Positions 35,905 through 45,857 of a DNA stretch of 64,000 nt are shown here, in pieces. The notes below the pieces were generated by a model. It did not search any database. It had not been told where the DNA came from and saw nothing but the letters and a program-made list of their open reading frames with translations. The stretch is from DASSJT01 sp963715025 (lineage in GTDB: Bacteria > Actinomycetota > Actinomycetes > Actinomycetales > Dermatophilaceae): assembly GCA_963715025.1 (NCBI GenBank), contig CAVQQQ010000009.1, positions 62,001-126,000 on the forward strand. Reading direction: 5' to 3'. Position numbers and translations under genes: made by a program. How positions within the stretch are numbered: the stretch's first letter is position 1; each line of letters opens with the position of its first letter.

Positions 35905-37495
35905 CACCCAGCTCGACACCGTGACCCTGCAGACAGCCGTCCAACTGCTCGCCGACAGCCTTGACCACCACCGCGGCGAGCTCAACCGGCTCAATGTCTA
36001 CCCCGTGCCCGACGGCGACACCGGCGACAACCTCGTCGCGACCTTGGCCTCCGTCACCACTCGCCTCGCGAGCGCCGGCGACCGCCCGGCCGTTCTCGAC
36101 GCAATCGCGACCGGGGCGCTGCTCGGGGGACGCGGCAGTTCCGGGGTGATCCTCGGCCAGGCCCTGCGCGGGTTCGTCAAGGGCCTGCCCGACCCCTGCG
36201 ATGCTGACGGATTCGCCGCCGCACTTGCGGCGGCCGCTGCCGGGGCCCGCAGCGCCGTCGCCGACCCGGTCGAGGGCACGATCCTCACCGTCGCCGACGA
36301 TGCTGCCCGCGAAGCCCGGGCAGCCGCATCGACCGCCGGGACCGTGGCCGGCGTCGCGCAGGCCGCCGCTGCGGAGGGGCGCCGGTCGCTGGCGCGCACG
36401 CCCAGCCTGCTGCCCGTACTGGCGCGCGCAGGCGTCGTCGACGCCGGCGGGCTGGGCTACGTGCTACTCCTCGACGCCCTCCTGCAAGCGGTCACCGGGC
36501 AGGACAGCCCACCGCTCGATCTGGCTGCGCCGGTGCTACAGGACACGACCGGCGCGGAGTCGCTCGCACCGGAGCCGGAGACCAGCGGGCGCTTCGAGGT
36601 CATCTGCCTGCTTGACGCCGACGACGAGCGCGTCGGCCAGCTGCGGGAGCATTTGCTGGCGCTCGGCGACACCGTGGCCATCGCCGGCGGCGAAGGGACC
36701 TGGCGGAGCCATGTGCACACTGACGACGTCACCGGGGCCCTGGCCGCCGCCGCGAACACGGGCACGGTCTCTGAGGTCGAGATCACGGACCTGGCCGAAC
36801 AGGTGGCCGAGGAGCGCGGGCTCCGGGTCGGGCACACAGCCAGCGGCGCGCCCGCGGTGGTCGCCGTGGCAGAGGGTGACGGGTTGGTCGCCGCCTATCT
36901 CGAGGCTGGCGCCCAGCGAGTGGTGATCGGGGGGATCACGGCCAAGCCCTCCACAGGCGAGCTGTTGCGGGTGGTGGACGCCTGCGCAGGGCCGGTGGTG
37001 CTGCTGACCGGGGACAAGGACGTGGTTCCGGCTGCCGAGCGCGCGGCCGAGCTCGCGGCAACCCCTCCCCAGCTCGTGCCAACCGACATGCTGACCGGAT
37101 TGCTCGCGCTGGAGGAGCTCGGGCCGCAGCCCGAGAGCGACGCTGCAGCCGAGGCCGCCCGCCTGCGGCTGGCGGCGCAGGGAATGCGTGCGGTGCGGGT
37201 CCAGCCAGCCGTGCGCGACTCCCGAACCGAGCTGGGGTTGGTTCGGTCGGGCGAATGGCTCGCCATGGGCCCATCCCACCCGGTGGCCATCGGTCCCACA
37301 GCGGAGGAGACGCTCGCCAGGGCAGCGGCTGCCCTGGTCACCCCGGAATCGACAACAGGGGTGCTGGCGCTCGACCAGCAGTCCTCGAGCGGCCCGGACG
37401 TGCTGGACAGGCTGCGCCTGGCGCACCCCCGCGTGGACTGGCAGGTGCGCCGGACCAACCGCCCGTCCTGTGCCTATGGGCTGGTGGTGCGATGA
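35891..37495 (+). CDS. FakA-like DAK2-domain fatty acid kinase
   Basis: This 534-residue protein starts at GTG 35891. The N-terminal DhaL/DAK2 kinase domain has NVYPVPDGDTGDNL (about 35-48), with the Asp residues that hold Mg-ATP (41, 43, 46), and the loop LLGGRGSSGVILGQALRGF. Later parts match the middle FakA domain (WRSHVHTDDVTGALAAA) and C-terminal regulatory domain. In Firmicutes FakA phosphorylates a fatty acid bound to a DegV-type FakB. Here a DegV gene is two genes downstream on the opposite strand and a PlsY-like gene is upstream. Actinobacterial DAK2 proteins usually sit near recG, which is not seen here. Confidence 0.85.
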   Translation: MDSTDTQLDTVTLQTAVQLLADSLDHHRGELNRLNVYPVPDGDTGDNLVATLASVTTRLASAGDRPAVLDAIATGALLGGRGSSGVILGQALRGFVKGLPDPCDADGFAAALAAAAAGARSAVADPVEGTILTVADDAAREARAAASTAGTVAGVAQAAAAEGRRSLARTPSLLPVLARAGVVDAGGLGYVLLLDALLQAVTGQDSPPLDLAAPVLQDTTGAESLAPEPETSGRFEVICLLDADDERVGQLREHLLALGDTVAIAGGEGTWRSHVHTDDVTGALAAAANTGTVSEVEITDLAEQVAEERGLRVGHTASGAPAVVAVAEGDGLVAAYLEAGAQRVVIGGITAKPSTGELLRVVDACAGPVVLLTGDKDVVPAAERAAELAATPPQLVPTDMLTGLLALEELGPQPESDAAAEAARLRLAAQGMRAVRVQPAVRDSRTELGLVRSGEWLAMGPSHPVAIGPTAEETLARAAAALVTPESTTGVLALDQQSSSGPDVLDRLRLAHPRVDWQVRRTNRPSCAYGLVVR

Positions 37496-38253
37496 CCACC
37501 CCGCTTGACGGTGTCGTCCTGCGGACCCAGGACGGCACCGAACTCGCGGCCGACGTCTACCACCCTTGCCGTCCTCCCCGCGGTGGCGTCGTGGTGGTCC
37601 ACGGCTTCTCGGCCACCCGGCGGCTCGTTCCTGTGGTCGAGCAGGCCAGGGCGCTGGCCGACAGCGGGTATCTCGTCCTCGCCTATGACGCACGGGGGCA
37701 CGGAACATCGGGCGGAGACTGCACCCTCGGCCGGCTGGAGGCCTATGACGTCGCGGCCGCCGTCGGCCACCTTCGTGCGGAGGTCCCAGCGGTCGTGACC
37801 GTCGGCGCCTCGATGGGGGCGGCCGCGGTCCTGGCCCACGCGGTCGAACACCCAGGTCTTGTCGGCATCGTCCTGGTCAGCATGGCGACGTCGTGGCGCT
37901 CCGTGCTCACACCGCGTGGGATGGCCGCCACCTTCCTGACTCGCACGCAGCTGGGGCGGACCTACACACGGCGCCGCACCGGCATACGGGTCGCTTCGCA
38001 GTGGGAGACCGGTGAGCCGCCGACGGCGCAGGTCCGCCGCATACACGTTCCGGTGGCCATCGTCCACGGCCAGCAGGATCGGATGATCCGGCCGAGCGCT
38101 GCGATGGACCTCTACGCCGCGGCCTCGGAGCCTCGGCGGCTCGAGCTCGTGCCCGGTATGGGGCACTCCTTCCAGTCCGCGGCCGTTCCCGCCGTGACCC
38201 GTGCGGTGGACTGGGTCTTCGACCAAGTCGGGGTCAGGGGCCCTCAACCATGA
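37492..38253 (+). CDS. Alpha/beta hydrolase
   Basis: This 253-residue hydrolase starts with ATGA overlap on the FakA-like stop. The fold is clear: GGVVVVHGFSATRRLVPVVE (oxyanion loop HG), YLVLAYDARGHGTSGGD, the nucleophile elbow VTVGASMGAAA, an Asp in HGQQDRMI and the catalytic His in PGMGHSFQSA. These residues form a complete Ser-Asp-His triad. Members include lipases, esterases and lysophospholipases. Its place between fatty-acid kinase genes suggests it might release fatty acids from esters, but this is inference from context. The 3' end overlaps the convergent DegV gene by 20 bases. Confidence 0.85.
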   Translation: MTTPLDGVVLRTQDGTELAADVYHPCRPPRGGVVVVHGFSATRRLVPVVEQARALADSGYLVLAYDARGHGTSGGDCTLGRLEAYDVAAAVGHLRAEVPAVVTVGASMGAAAVLAHAVEHPGLVGIVLVSMATSWRSVLTPRGMAATFLTRTQLGRTYTRRRTGIRVASQWETGEPPTAQVRRIHVPVAIVHGQQDRMIRPSAAMDLYAAASEPRRLELVPGMGHSFQSAAVPAVTRAVDWVFDQVGVRGPQP

Positions 38254-39133
38254 GCGCGGGGTCCTCCCAGGCGACGCCGACGATCGGCCCGGTGCTTGCC
38301 CCCATCACCGGGCTGAAGAGCGCGATGTCGACGTCGAGCTCCGGACGCTCGGCCCCCAGCTGCTCGGCGAGCCGGCGCGCGTGATCGTCGAGGAGCGCGT
38401 GGGTCACCACGGCACGCCCCGGCGCCCCGCGCGGGAAGGCCTCGAGCACCCGCCGGTGGATGCGCTCGATCCCTCTGTCGATGCCGCGGACCGCGCCCGT
38501 GATACGGACGTCCCCCCTCGGCCCGAGGGTGAGCATCGGCTTGAGGTCCACGGCGTCGCCAAGCCGGGCCACCGCCCCGGGCAAACGACCGCTGTAGGCC
38601 AAGCGCCGCAGGCCCTCGAGGACGAACTCGAGGTGGTAGGACCCGCGGCGGTGCTCCGCCCGCTCGGCCAACTGCTCGAGGGTCGCCCCGCTCTGGGCCT
38701 CCTCCGCAAGCCGGCGGACGAACAGGCCCTGCGCCGCCGCCGCGGTGCTCGAGTCGACGACGACCGCCGGGACGGGGGCCAGCTCCGCCGCCGCTCGCGC
38801 GCTGTCGTTGGTGCTGCTGAGGGCGCGGGCTAGCGTGACCACCAGCAGGCCCTCGGCGCCGGCCTCCGTGGCGCCCTGCATGACCTCGAGCCAGTCGCCG
38901 ACCGAGGGCGAGGCGGTCTTGTGCGAGATCGTCTCACCCATGCGGGCGTAGAACTCCTCGGCCGTCAGGTCGATGCTCTCGCGGTACGACGTGCCGTCGA
39001 GGATGATGCAGATCCCGGCCATCCCGATCCCCAACCGAGACCGCATCTCCGGCGACAGGCACGCCACGCTGTCGGTGAGTACCGCCACCCCCACGACCGG
39101 CCCCCTTCCGTCGGCGGCGAGGCGCCGCTTCAA
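38234..39133 (-). CDS. DegV family fatty-acid-binding protein (FakB-like)
   Basis: This 299-residue protein begins with VAVLTDSVACLSPEMRSRLG, the DegV TDSxxxL opening, and continues with the loop EEFYARMGETISHKTASPSV, in which the TASPS stretch caps the carboxyl group of bound fatty acid. RLAYSGRLPGAVARLGDAVDLKPML is the DegV middle signature, and VMGASTGPIVGVAW the closing one. DegV/FakB proteins bind one fatty acid in a buried pocket and offer it to FakA. It is convergent with the hydrolase and overlaps it by 20 bases; with the FakA and PlsY-like genes it makes a plausible fatty-acid uptake set. Confidence 0.88.
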   Translation of the reverse strand: MKRRLAADGRGPVVGVAVLTDSVACLSPEMRSRLGIGMAGICIILDGTSYRESIDLTAEEFYARMGETISHKTASPSVGDWLEVMQGATEAGAEGLLVVTLARALSSTNDSARAAAELAPVPAVVVDSSTAAAAQGLFVRRLAEEAQSGATLEQLAERAEHRRGSYHLEFVLEGLRRLAYSGRLPGAVARLGDAVDLKPMLTLGPRGDVRITGAVRGIDRGIERIHRRVLEAFPRGAPGRAVVTHALLDDHARRLAEQLGAERPELDVDIALFSPVMGASTGPIVGVAWEDPALMVEGP

Positions 39134-39261
39134 CCGTCAAGGTACCGGCCTTCGGCTGTCCAGCGGCAGGATGCGGTATGCCGACCGCCCGGCTGCACGG
39201 GAACGTCGCCACCGGCGGGGTCAGGCGTTCTGGGCACTGCCTGGGATGCCCGCCTCCAGTC

Positions 39262-40369
<1,108 letters not shown>

Positions 40370-40443
40370 GAGGTCAAGAGTCTAGTCGGCGCTGAGCACC
40401 TCGACGGACGAGCCGACGGCGGGCTCGGTCTGCACTGCGCGCC

Positions 40444-41280
40444 TCAGCGAGGGGCGGAGGCTCGCGCGAGCTGGCGCGAGAGGGCCACGAGCCGCCCCTC
40501 GGAGTCCCACACCTCGGCGTCCTCCTCCATCAGGCCACCCGAGAGGGTACGGCTCGTGATGTTGACGCGCAGCCACCCGAACGCGGGACGGCACCGCACG
40601 TGCACCGTGAGCTCAAGCGTCGGAGTCCAGCCGGGCAGTCCCAGGTCGAACGCCACCGGCGGCAGCGCGTCGACGGCCAGCAGGAGCAGCATCGGGTCCG
40701 GCTCGCGGCCGTCGGCCATGCGCAGCCAGCCGCGGATCGCGCCATTGCCCGACGGCTTGCCCAACGCCCAGCCCGTCGTGGCCGGGTCAAGCCGGATGTC
40801 GAGCCGGTCCAGGAGCGAGGCGTGCTGGAGGAACGTCGGCGGCGCGTCGGCGGTCGAGACGCACTGCTCGATCGGCGGGAGGGCCGGCGGCGACGCGCTG
40901 GTGCGCACGTCTGCGCCCACGCCTGAGAGGTCGCCGTAGGTGGCGAGCACCCTGATCCGCTCGACATCACCGCCGCCCGCATCCCGCTGGGTGAGCGAGG
41001 CCCCACCCACGCTGACAGCACGCCCACTCCTGTGGACCTCGGTGCGCACGCGGGCCGGGCCGGGGACGCCGGGGGTCAGGTAATACGCACTGATCGCCAG
41101 GGGATCGGGATGTCCATCGTGGGCCAGCTCGTGCTTCAGGGCGTGGCCGGCAACCGCGAGCAGCAGGCCGCCGTTGATGCCGCCCCCGATGCGCCAGCCC
41201 TCGCCGAGCGCGCCGTCGTACGTGCCCGGCTCGCTGCCCGGGTTGAGGGCGATGGCCTGGTCGAACTCGCTCTCGCTCAT
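40444..41280 (-). CDS. Acyl-CoA thioesterase-like protein (double hotdog)
   Basis: This 278-residue protein has two hotdog-like halves. The first includes NGGLLLAVAGHALKHELAHD and AISAYYLTPGVPGPARVRTE; the second GWLRMADGREPDPMLLLLAV, DLGLPGWTPTLELTVHVRCR and SGGLMEEDAEVWDSEGRLVA. The pattern fits TesB-like or 4HBT_3 thioesterases that split acyl-CoA. A likely catalytic Asp is in REPDPMLL, but the exact residues cannot be confirmed. The start ATG 41280 has a good open context. The neighbours on the same strand are YchF and NUDIX; there is no operon logic. Confidence 0.78.
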   Translation of the reverse strand: MSESEFDQAIALNPGSEPGTYDGALGEGWRIGGGINGGLLLAVAGHALKHELAHDGHPDPLAISAYYLTPGVPGPARVRTEVHRSGRAVSVGGASLTQRDAGGGDVERIRVLATYGDLSGVGADVRTSASPPALPPIEQCVSTADAPPTFLQHASLLDRLDIRLDPATTGWALGKPSGNGAIRGWLRMADGREPDPMLLLLAVDALPPVAFDLGLPGWTPTLELTVHVRCRPAFGWLRVNITSRTLSGGLMEEDAEVWDSEGRLVALSRQLARASAPR

Positions 41281-41358
41281 CGACGTCTCCTGTCAGGTGG
41301 AGGGAACACCCACGGACGTTGGCCCAGTGGGATGGAAGGTGAGCACCCGGCATACGCC

Positions 41359-41877
41359 TCACAGGGCCGGAACGCTGTCATGGAGGTATGCCGTGGGGCC
41401 GGCATGGGTGCCCAGGAACCCCAGCAGCCGCTGGTTGTAGGCGGCAGCGTGGCGGGCGATCTCGACCGGGCCGCACCAGTGGAGGGCCCGGATCTCGCGG
41501 GGCTGCAGCCGGGCCGTGGACGGCAGGTCGTCGGCCCCCACCCCGAGGTCGAAGGTGAGGCTCAGCGCGTCGGACCACCCGCGCCAGGGCGGCAGCCAGT
41601 TGACCGCGAGGAGGGAGCGGGCCTCGACCTCGAGGCCGAGCTCCTCACGCACCTCGCGGACCACGCACTGCGAGGGCGACTCCTCGGGGTCGACCACGCC
41701 CCCGGGCAGGTCCCACTCCCGCTTGTACGTGAGCTCGCACAGGAGGACGTCGCCGCGGGCGCTGCGGATCAGGCCCTGGGCGATCACCCGTTTGCGCGGC
41801 AGCCGCTCGTTCAGCACCTCGATGAACGCGAGCCGGCCCTCCTCGGTCGCGAGGTCGGGACGGTCGTGGACGGCCAT
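41359..41877 (-). CDS. NUDIX hydrolase
   Basis: This 172-residue protein starts at ATG 41877 (MAVHDRPDLATEEGRLAFIE). The Nudix box is complete: GGVVDPEESPSQCVVREVRE followed by ELGLEV, which fits G-x5-E-x7-REUXEE-x-U. It binds Mg and hydrolyses nucleoside-diphosphate-linked compounds. An N-terminal helical part before the domain (RLAFIEVLNERLPRKR) resembles the group that handles sugar or nucleotide derivatives, but the substrate is open. It is divergent from rmuC, with only about 60 bases between them. Confidence 0.88.
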   Translation of the reverse strand: MAVHDRPDLATEEGRLAFIEVLNERLPRKRVIAQGLIRSARGDVLLCELTYKREWDLPGGVVDPEESPSQCVVREVREELGLEVEARSLLAVNWLPPWRGWSDALSLTFDLGVGADDLPSTARLQPREIRALHWCGPVEIARHAAAYNQRLLGFLGTHAGPTAYLHDSVPAL

Positions 41878-41940
41878 GGTGGCGAGGCTACCCGCGTGTG
41901 CGCGACCCGATTGTCGGCAGGTACTGGCAGGGTCGGTGCC

Positions 41941-43143
41941 ATGGAGATGCTGCTGGCCCTCGTCGCGGGGGTCGTCGTTGGCGCCGCCGTGGCGTGGCTC
42001 GCGCTGCGCCAGGTGGGCTCGGTCCGGGCTGCTGGGCTGGTGGCCGAGCGGGACCTCCTGCGCGAGCGGGTGGTCGACCTCGAGGCGGCGGTGGCCGACG
42101 ACGCCCAGACCGCCGCTGCGCTGGTGCCGCTGCAGGAGGCGCTGCGCCGCGTCGAGGGACAGGTGGGAGCCCTGGAGCGAGACCGCACCCACCAGTTCGC
42201 TGCCCTGACGACCGCCATGAGCCAGGTCCAGAGCGCCACGAGCGACCTGGGACGCCAGACCCAGTCGCTGGCAGGGTCGCTGAACGCGTCGACGGTGCGG
42301 GGGGCCTGGGGCGAGGTTCAGCTGCGGCGCGTGCTCGAGCACGCGGGCCTGCTGGCCCGGTGCGACTTCGACGAGCAGGTATGCCGGGTGAGCCGGCACG
42401 ACCGGCAGGTGCGGCCTGATGTGGTGGTCCAGCTCCCCGGGGCGAAGTTCCTCGTGGTCGACTCCAAGGCGCCGATGGCGGCGTTCCTGCAGGCGCAGGC
42501 CGAGGAGCTCGACGACTCGCAGCGAACCCGGCTGCTTGCGCAGCACGCAGGGGCGCTGAAGTCCCATGTCGTGTCGCTTGCCGCCAAGGACTACTGGTCG
42601 GCCTTCGACAGCTCGCCGGAGATGGTCGTCTGCTTCGTGCCGAGCGAGGCCATGCTCTCCTCCGCCCTGGCGGCCGACCCGGGCCTCCATGAAGCGGCCA
42701 TGGCTCGCCGGGTGGTTCTGGTGGGCCCCGGCGCCCTCATGGCCCTCCTCCGGACCGTCGCGTTCACGTGGCAGCAGGACGCCCTGACGGCCAACGCCCG
42801 GGAGCTGCTGACGCTGGGCCGCGAGCTGTATTCGCGGATCGGCACGCTGGGAGCCCACGTGTCACGCATGGGCGGAGCGCTCACTCGGTCCGTGGAGGCC
42901 TACAACCAGATGGTCGGAGCGCTGGAGTCGCGCGTGCTCGTGACCGCGCGGCGCCTGCACGAACTGGAGCTCGCCGAGGCGGCTCTGCCCGGCCCCGACG
43001 TGCTGCAGAGCGGCCCTCGCGTGCTCACAGCCCTCGAGCTGATCGAGGCGGCCACTGCGCAGGATTCCCGTCCTGAGCTCGACTTCTCCGACCCGAGGGT
43101 GGATGTGCCGAGCGCCAGCGGAGAGGCCGGACAGACCGCCTAG
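41941..43143 (+). CDS. rmuC: DNA recombination protein RmuC
   Basis: This 400-residue protein has an N-terminal membrane anchor (LLALVAGVVVGAAVAWLAL), a coiled-coil region of about 30-105 with heptad Leu/Ala/Val, and the RmuC domain: TVRGAWGEVQLRRVLEHAGL, VVQLPGAKFLVVDSKAPMAA, CFVPSEAMLSSALAADPGLH and TFAWQQ-like VAFTWQQDALTANARE. RmuC is thought to act in DNA recombination or structure cleavage and limits inversions at repeats in E. coli. The gene ends at TAG 43141-43143, which shares CTAG with the stop codon of ispH on the other strand. Confidence 0.92.
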   Translation: MEMLLALVAGVVVGAAVAWLALRQVGSVRAAGLVAERDLLRERVVDLEAAVADDAQTAAALVPLQEALRRVEGQVGALERDRTHQFAALTTAMSQVQSATSDLGRQTQSLAGSLNASTVRGAWGEVQLRRVLEHAGLLARCDFDEQVCRVSRHDRQVRPDVVVQLPGAKFLVVDSKAPMAAFLQAQAEELDDSQRTRLLAQHAGALKSHVVSLAAKDYWSAFDSSPEMVVCFVPSEAMLSSALAADPGLHEAAMARRVVLVGPGALMALLRTVAFTWQQDALTANARELLTLGRELYSRIGTLGAHVSRMGGALTRSVEAYNQMVGALESRVLVTARRLHELELAEAALPGPDVLQSGPRVLTALELIEAATAQDSRPELDFSDPRVDVPSASGEAGQTA

Positions 43144-44162
43144 TGGAGTGAGCCGGCCTCTTCGAAGCTCGCGTCGTGGCGCATCTTGTCCGAGAGACCC
43201 TTGGCCTTGAGGTCACGGCGGATCTCGTTGGGGAGGGCGAACAGCAGGCTTTCCTCAGCGGCCACGACCGGCTGGACGTCGGCGAAGCCACGGTCGGCCA
43301 GGAAGGCCAGCACGTCGCGCACCAGCACCTCGGGAACCGAGGCACCCGAGGTCACGCCCACCGTGGTCACGTCCCGCAGCCATGCCTCGTCGATCTCGTC
43401 GGCGTAGTCGACCAAGTGGCCGGCCCGGGCCCCATGCTCGACGGCCACCTCCACCAGGCGCACCGAGTTGGACGAATTGCGCGACCCCACCACGATCATG
43501 AGGTCGGTGTCGGGAGCCATCTGCTTGACCGCGAGCTGGCGGTTCTGGGTGGCGTAGCAGATGTCGTCGCTCGGCGGGTCCTGGATTTTGGGGAACTTCG
43601 CACGCAGCCGGCGGACCGTCTCCATGGTCTCGTCGACGGACAGTGTCGTCTGGGACAGCCACACGACCTTGTCGGGGTCGCGCACCTCGACGTTGGCGAC
43701 GTCCTCGGGGCCCTCGACGAGGGTGATGTGCTCGGGCGCCTCGCCCGAAGTGCCGACGACCTCCTCGTGGCCCTCGTGGCCGATGAGCAGGATGTCGAAG
43801 TCGGAGTCGGCGAACCGCACCGCCTCGCGGTGGACCTTGGTCACCAGGGGGCAGGTGGCGTCGATCGTCTTGAGCTGGAGGGCGCGGGCCTCCTCGTGGA
43901 CAACGGGCGCCACGCCGTGGGCCGAGAAAACGACCGTGGCGCCCTGGGGCACCTCGTCGGTCTCGTCGACGAAGATCGCACCGCGCTTCTCGAGCGTCGT
44001 CACGACATGTCTGTTGTGGACAATCTGCTTGCGCACGTAGACCGGCGGCCCATAGAGCTCGAGGGCCTTCTCGACCGTCACCACGGCCCGGTCGACACCC
44101 GCGCAGTAGCCTCGCGGGGCAGCCAGCAGCACACGTTTGGTGGGGGTGGTCATGCCTTCCAT
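43140..44162 (-). CDS. ispH: 4-hydroxy-3-methylbut-2-enyl diphosphate reductase
   Basis: This protein of about 340 residues makes IPP and DMAPP in the last step of the MEP isoprenoid pathway, using a [4Fe-4S] cluster. The three cysteines are in LAAPRGYCAGVDRAV (Cys20), IDATCPLVTKVH (Cys104) and DDICYATQNRQ (Cys202). The substrate-binding GHEGHEEVVGTSGE and VGSRNSSNSVRLVEV segments are intact, and TSGASVPE is the closing motif. Start ATG at 44162 is chosen; an ATG 9 bases later is too close to the GGAAGG site. It is divergent from xseA, as in many actinobacteria. Confidence 0.96.
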   Translation of the reverse strand: MEGMTTPTKRVLLAAPRGYCAGVDRAVVTVEKALELYGPPVYVRKQIVHNRHVVTTLEKRGAIFVDETDEVPQGATVVFSAHGVAPVVHEEARALQLKTIDATCPLVTKVHREAVRFADSDFDILLIGHEGHEEVVGTSGEAPEHITLVEGPEDVANVEVRDPDKVVWLSQTTLSVDETMETVRRLRAKFPKIQDPPSDDICYATQNRQLAVKQMAPDTDLMIVVGSRNSSNSVRLVEVAVEHGARAGHLVDYADEIDEAWLRDVTTVGVTSGASVPEVLVRDVLAFLADRGFADVQPVVAAEESLLFALPNEIRRDLKAKGLSDKMRHDASFEEAGSLH

Positions 44163-44257
44163 CGTAGGTTGCGCTCCGCGAGGCTCCGAATCCCACCAAT
44201 CAGTCCTAGGCCGGCAACACAGCAGCAGAGCCCTCTGCGCCGGAATACAGTGGCGCC

Positions 44258-45520
44258 GTGACCAGCCCTGCTGCCCACTCGCGGCTGCCCGACAAGGCGG
44301 CCGACACCACGGCGGAGCAGCCCTGGCCGGTGCGTCTGTTGAGCCTGAAGATCGCCGACTACGTCGAGAAGATGTCTGTGCTGTGGGTGGAGGGCCAGGT
44401 GGTGCAGCTGACCCGTCGCCCTGGCGCGCGGACGGCATACCTCACGCTGCGGGACACCGACGTCGACATGTCCCTTTCCGTGGCCATCCAGGTCAACGCC
44501 CTTGATGCCATGCCCAGCCCGCTCGGCCAGGGAGCGCGTGTCGTGGTCCAGGCGAAGCCGGCCTTCTGGACGCAGCGGGGCACACTGCTGTTGGACGGCC
44601 GGCAGATCCGCCCGGTGGGCGTCGGCGAGCTACTGGCGCGACTCGAGTACCTCAAGCGCACCTTGGCGTCGGAGGGCTTGTTCGACGCCGAGCGCAAGCA
44701 TCCCCTTCCCTTCCTGCCGCGGCGAGTCGGCCTGATCTGCGGGCGGGCGAGCGCGGCGGAGAAGGACGTGGTCGAGAACGCCCGTCGCCGCTGGCCGACC
44801 GTGCGCTTCGCGATCCGCCAGGTGGCCGTCCAGGGGCCCACCGCCGTCACCGAGGTCTCGGCTGCACTGCAGGAGCTCGACACCGCGCCGGATGTCGACG
44901 TGATCATCATCAGCCGCGGCGGCGGATCGGTCGAGGACCTGCTGCCGTTCAGCAACGAGGCCCTGGTCCGGGCGGTCGCCGATGCGCGCACGCCCGTCGT
45001 CAGTGCCATCGGTCACGACATCGATGCTCCACTTCTGGACCTGGTGGCCGACCGGCGCGCCTCCACGCCAACCGACGCGGCCAAGATGGTGGTCCCGGAC
45101 GCCGCGGCGGAGCGCCAGGGCCTTGCCAGGTCTCGTCGGCAGGCGCATCGCGCGTTGGCCGGCAGAATCGCCGCCGAGCGGCGACAGCTCGACGCGCTGC
45201 GCAGCCGGCCAGTCCTCGCCGACCCGCACGCCCTGCTCCGGGTCCATCGCCGAGAGCTCGAGGCGCTGCGCGAGCGCGCGCGAGCCCGGCTGCTCGCCCG
45301 CGTGCACCGGGCAGCTGACCAGGTCTCCCACCTGCGGGCCCAGGTCAGCGCGCTCTCGCCACAGTCCACGCTGGAGCGCGGCTACGCGGTCGTCCAGCGC
45401 CGATCCGGCGAAGTCGTCCTGGACCCCACCAGCCTCGAGGCTGACGAGCTGTTGAGGGTGCGAGTCGCCCGTGGCGACTTCGATGTGCGCGCCCTCGGGC
45501 CGTCGCGGCCGGTGGCCTAG
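44258..45520 (+). CDS. xseA: Exodeoxyribonuclease VII large subunit
   Basis: This 420-residue protein is the catalytic subunit of exonuclease VII, which degrades single-stranded DNA. An OB-fold N-terminus includes YVEKMSVLWVEGQVVQLTRR and AYLTLRDTDVDMSLSVAI. The catalytic domain follows: EGLFDAERKHPLPFLPRRVG, LICGRASAAEKDVVENARRR, DVIIISRGGGSVEDLLPFSN and VVSAIGHDIDAPLLDLVADR. The coiled-coil helices and the LERGYAVV motif close it. GTG start at 44258. Overlap and spacing with xseB show one operon. Confidence 0.96.
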   Translation: MTSPAAHSRLPDKAADTTAEQPWPVRLLSLKIADYVEKMSVLWVEGQVVQLTRRPGARTAYLTLRDTDVDMSLSVAIQVNALDAMPSPLGQGARVVVQAKPAFWTQRGTLLLDGRQIRPVGVGELLARLEYLKRTLASEGLFDAERKHPLPFLPRRVGLICGRASAAEKDVVENARRRWPTVRFAIRQVAVQGPTAVTEVSAALQELDTAPDVDVIIISRGGGSVEDLLPFSNEALVRAVADARTPVVSAIGHDIDAPLLDLVADRRASTPTDAAKMVVPDAAAERQGLARSRRQAHRALAGRIAAERRQLDALRSRPVLADPHALLRVHRRELEALRERARARLLARVHRAADQVSHLRAQVSALSPQSTLERGYAVVQRRSGEVVLDPTSLEADELLRVRVARGDFDVRALGPSRPVA

Positions 45521-45530
45521 GGTGGCGGTT

Positions 45531-45857
45531 GTGTCGAGCAACGCCAAGAGCCGCGGTGCGAAGTCCGCCGCGGCGCCTTCCGGAGCCGGGGACGTGACAG
45601 CCGATTCGGCAAGCGGGACGTCGTCGGCCCCACCCCCGGAGTTCCCCGACGTCGCGCAGCTGTCCTACGAGGCGGCGCGCGACGAGCTCGTCGCCATCGT
45701 GGCGAGGCTCGAGGCGGGGGAAGCCGGCCTGGAGGAGAGCATGAAGCTGTGGCGGCGTGGTGAGGCCCTCGCCGCGCATTGCAGCACCTGGCTGGACGAT
45801 GCCGAATCGTCGCTCCATCGCGCTGGCGACGGGGGCGGGGACCCTACCGAGCGGTGA
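45531..45857 (+). CDS. xseB: Exodeoxyribonuclease VII small subunit
   Basis: This 108-residue protein contains the XseB helical core LSYEAARDELVAIVARLEAG, then EAGLEESMKLWRRGEALAAH and CSTWLDDAESSL. XseB subunits wrap the XseA helices and are needed for activity. The N-terminal 40 residues are a low-complexity Ser/Ala/Pro stretch, an extension common in actinobacteria. Start GTG 45531 follows an AGGGTGG stretch; a GTG at 45522 is also in frame. The 3' end overlaps the convergent DUF4245 gene by 14 bases. Confidence 0.93.
   Translation: MSSNAKSRGAKSAAAPSGAGDVTADSASGTSSAPPPEFPDVAQLSYEAARDELVAIVARLEAGEAGLEESMKLWRRGEALAAHCSTWLDDAESSLHRAGDGGGDPTER

Noticed and set aside
41878..42858. Long minus-strand extension upstream of the NUDIX gene
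   Set aside because: It runs antisense through rmuC; the NUDIX protein has a proper start at 41877.
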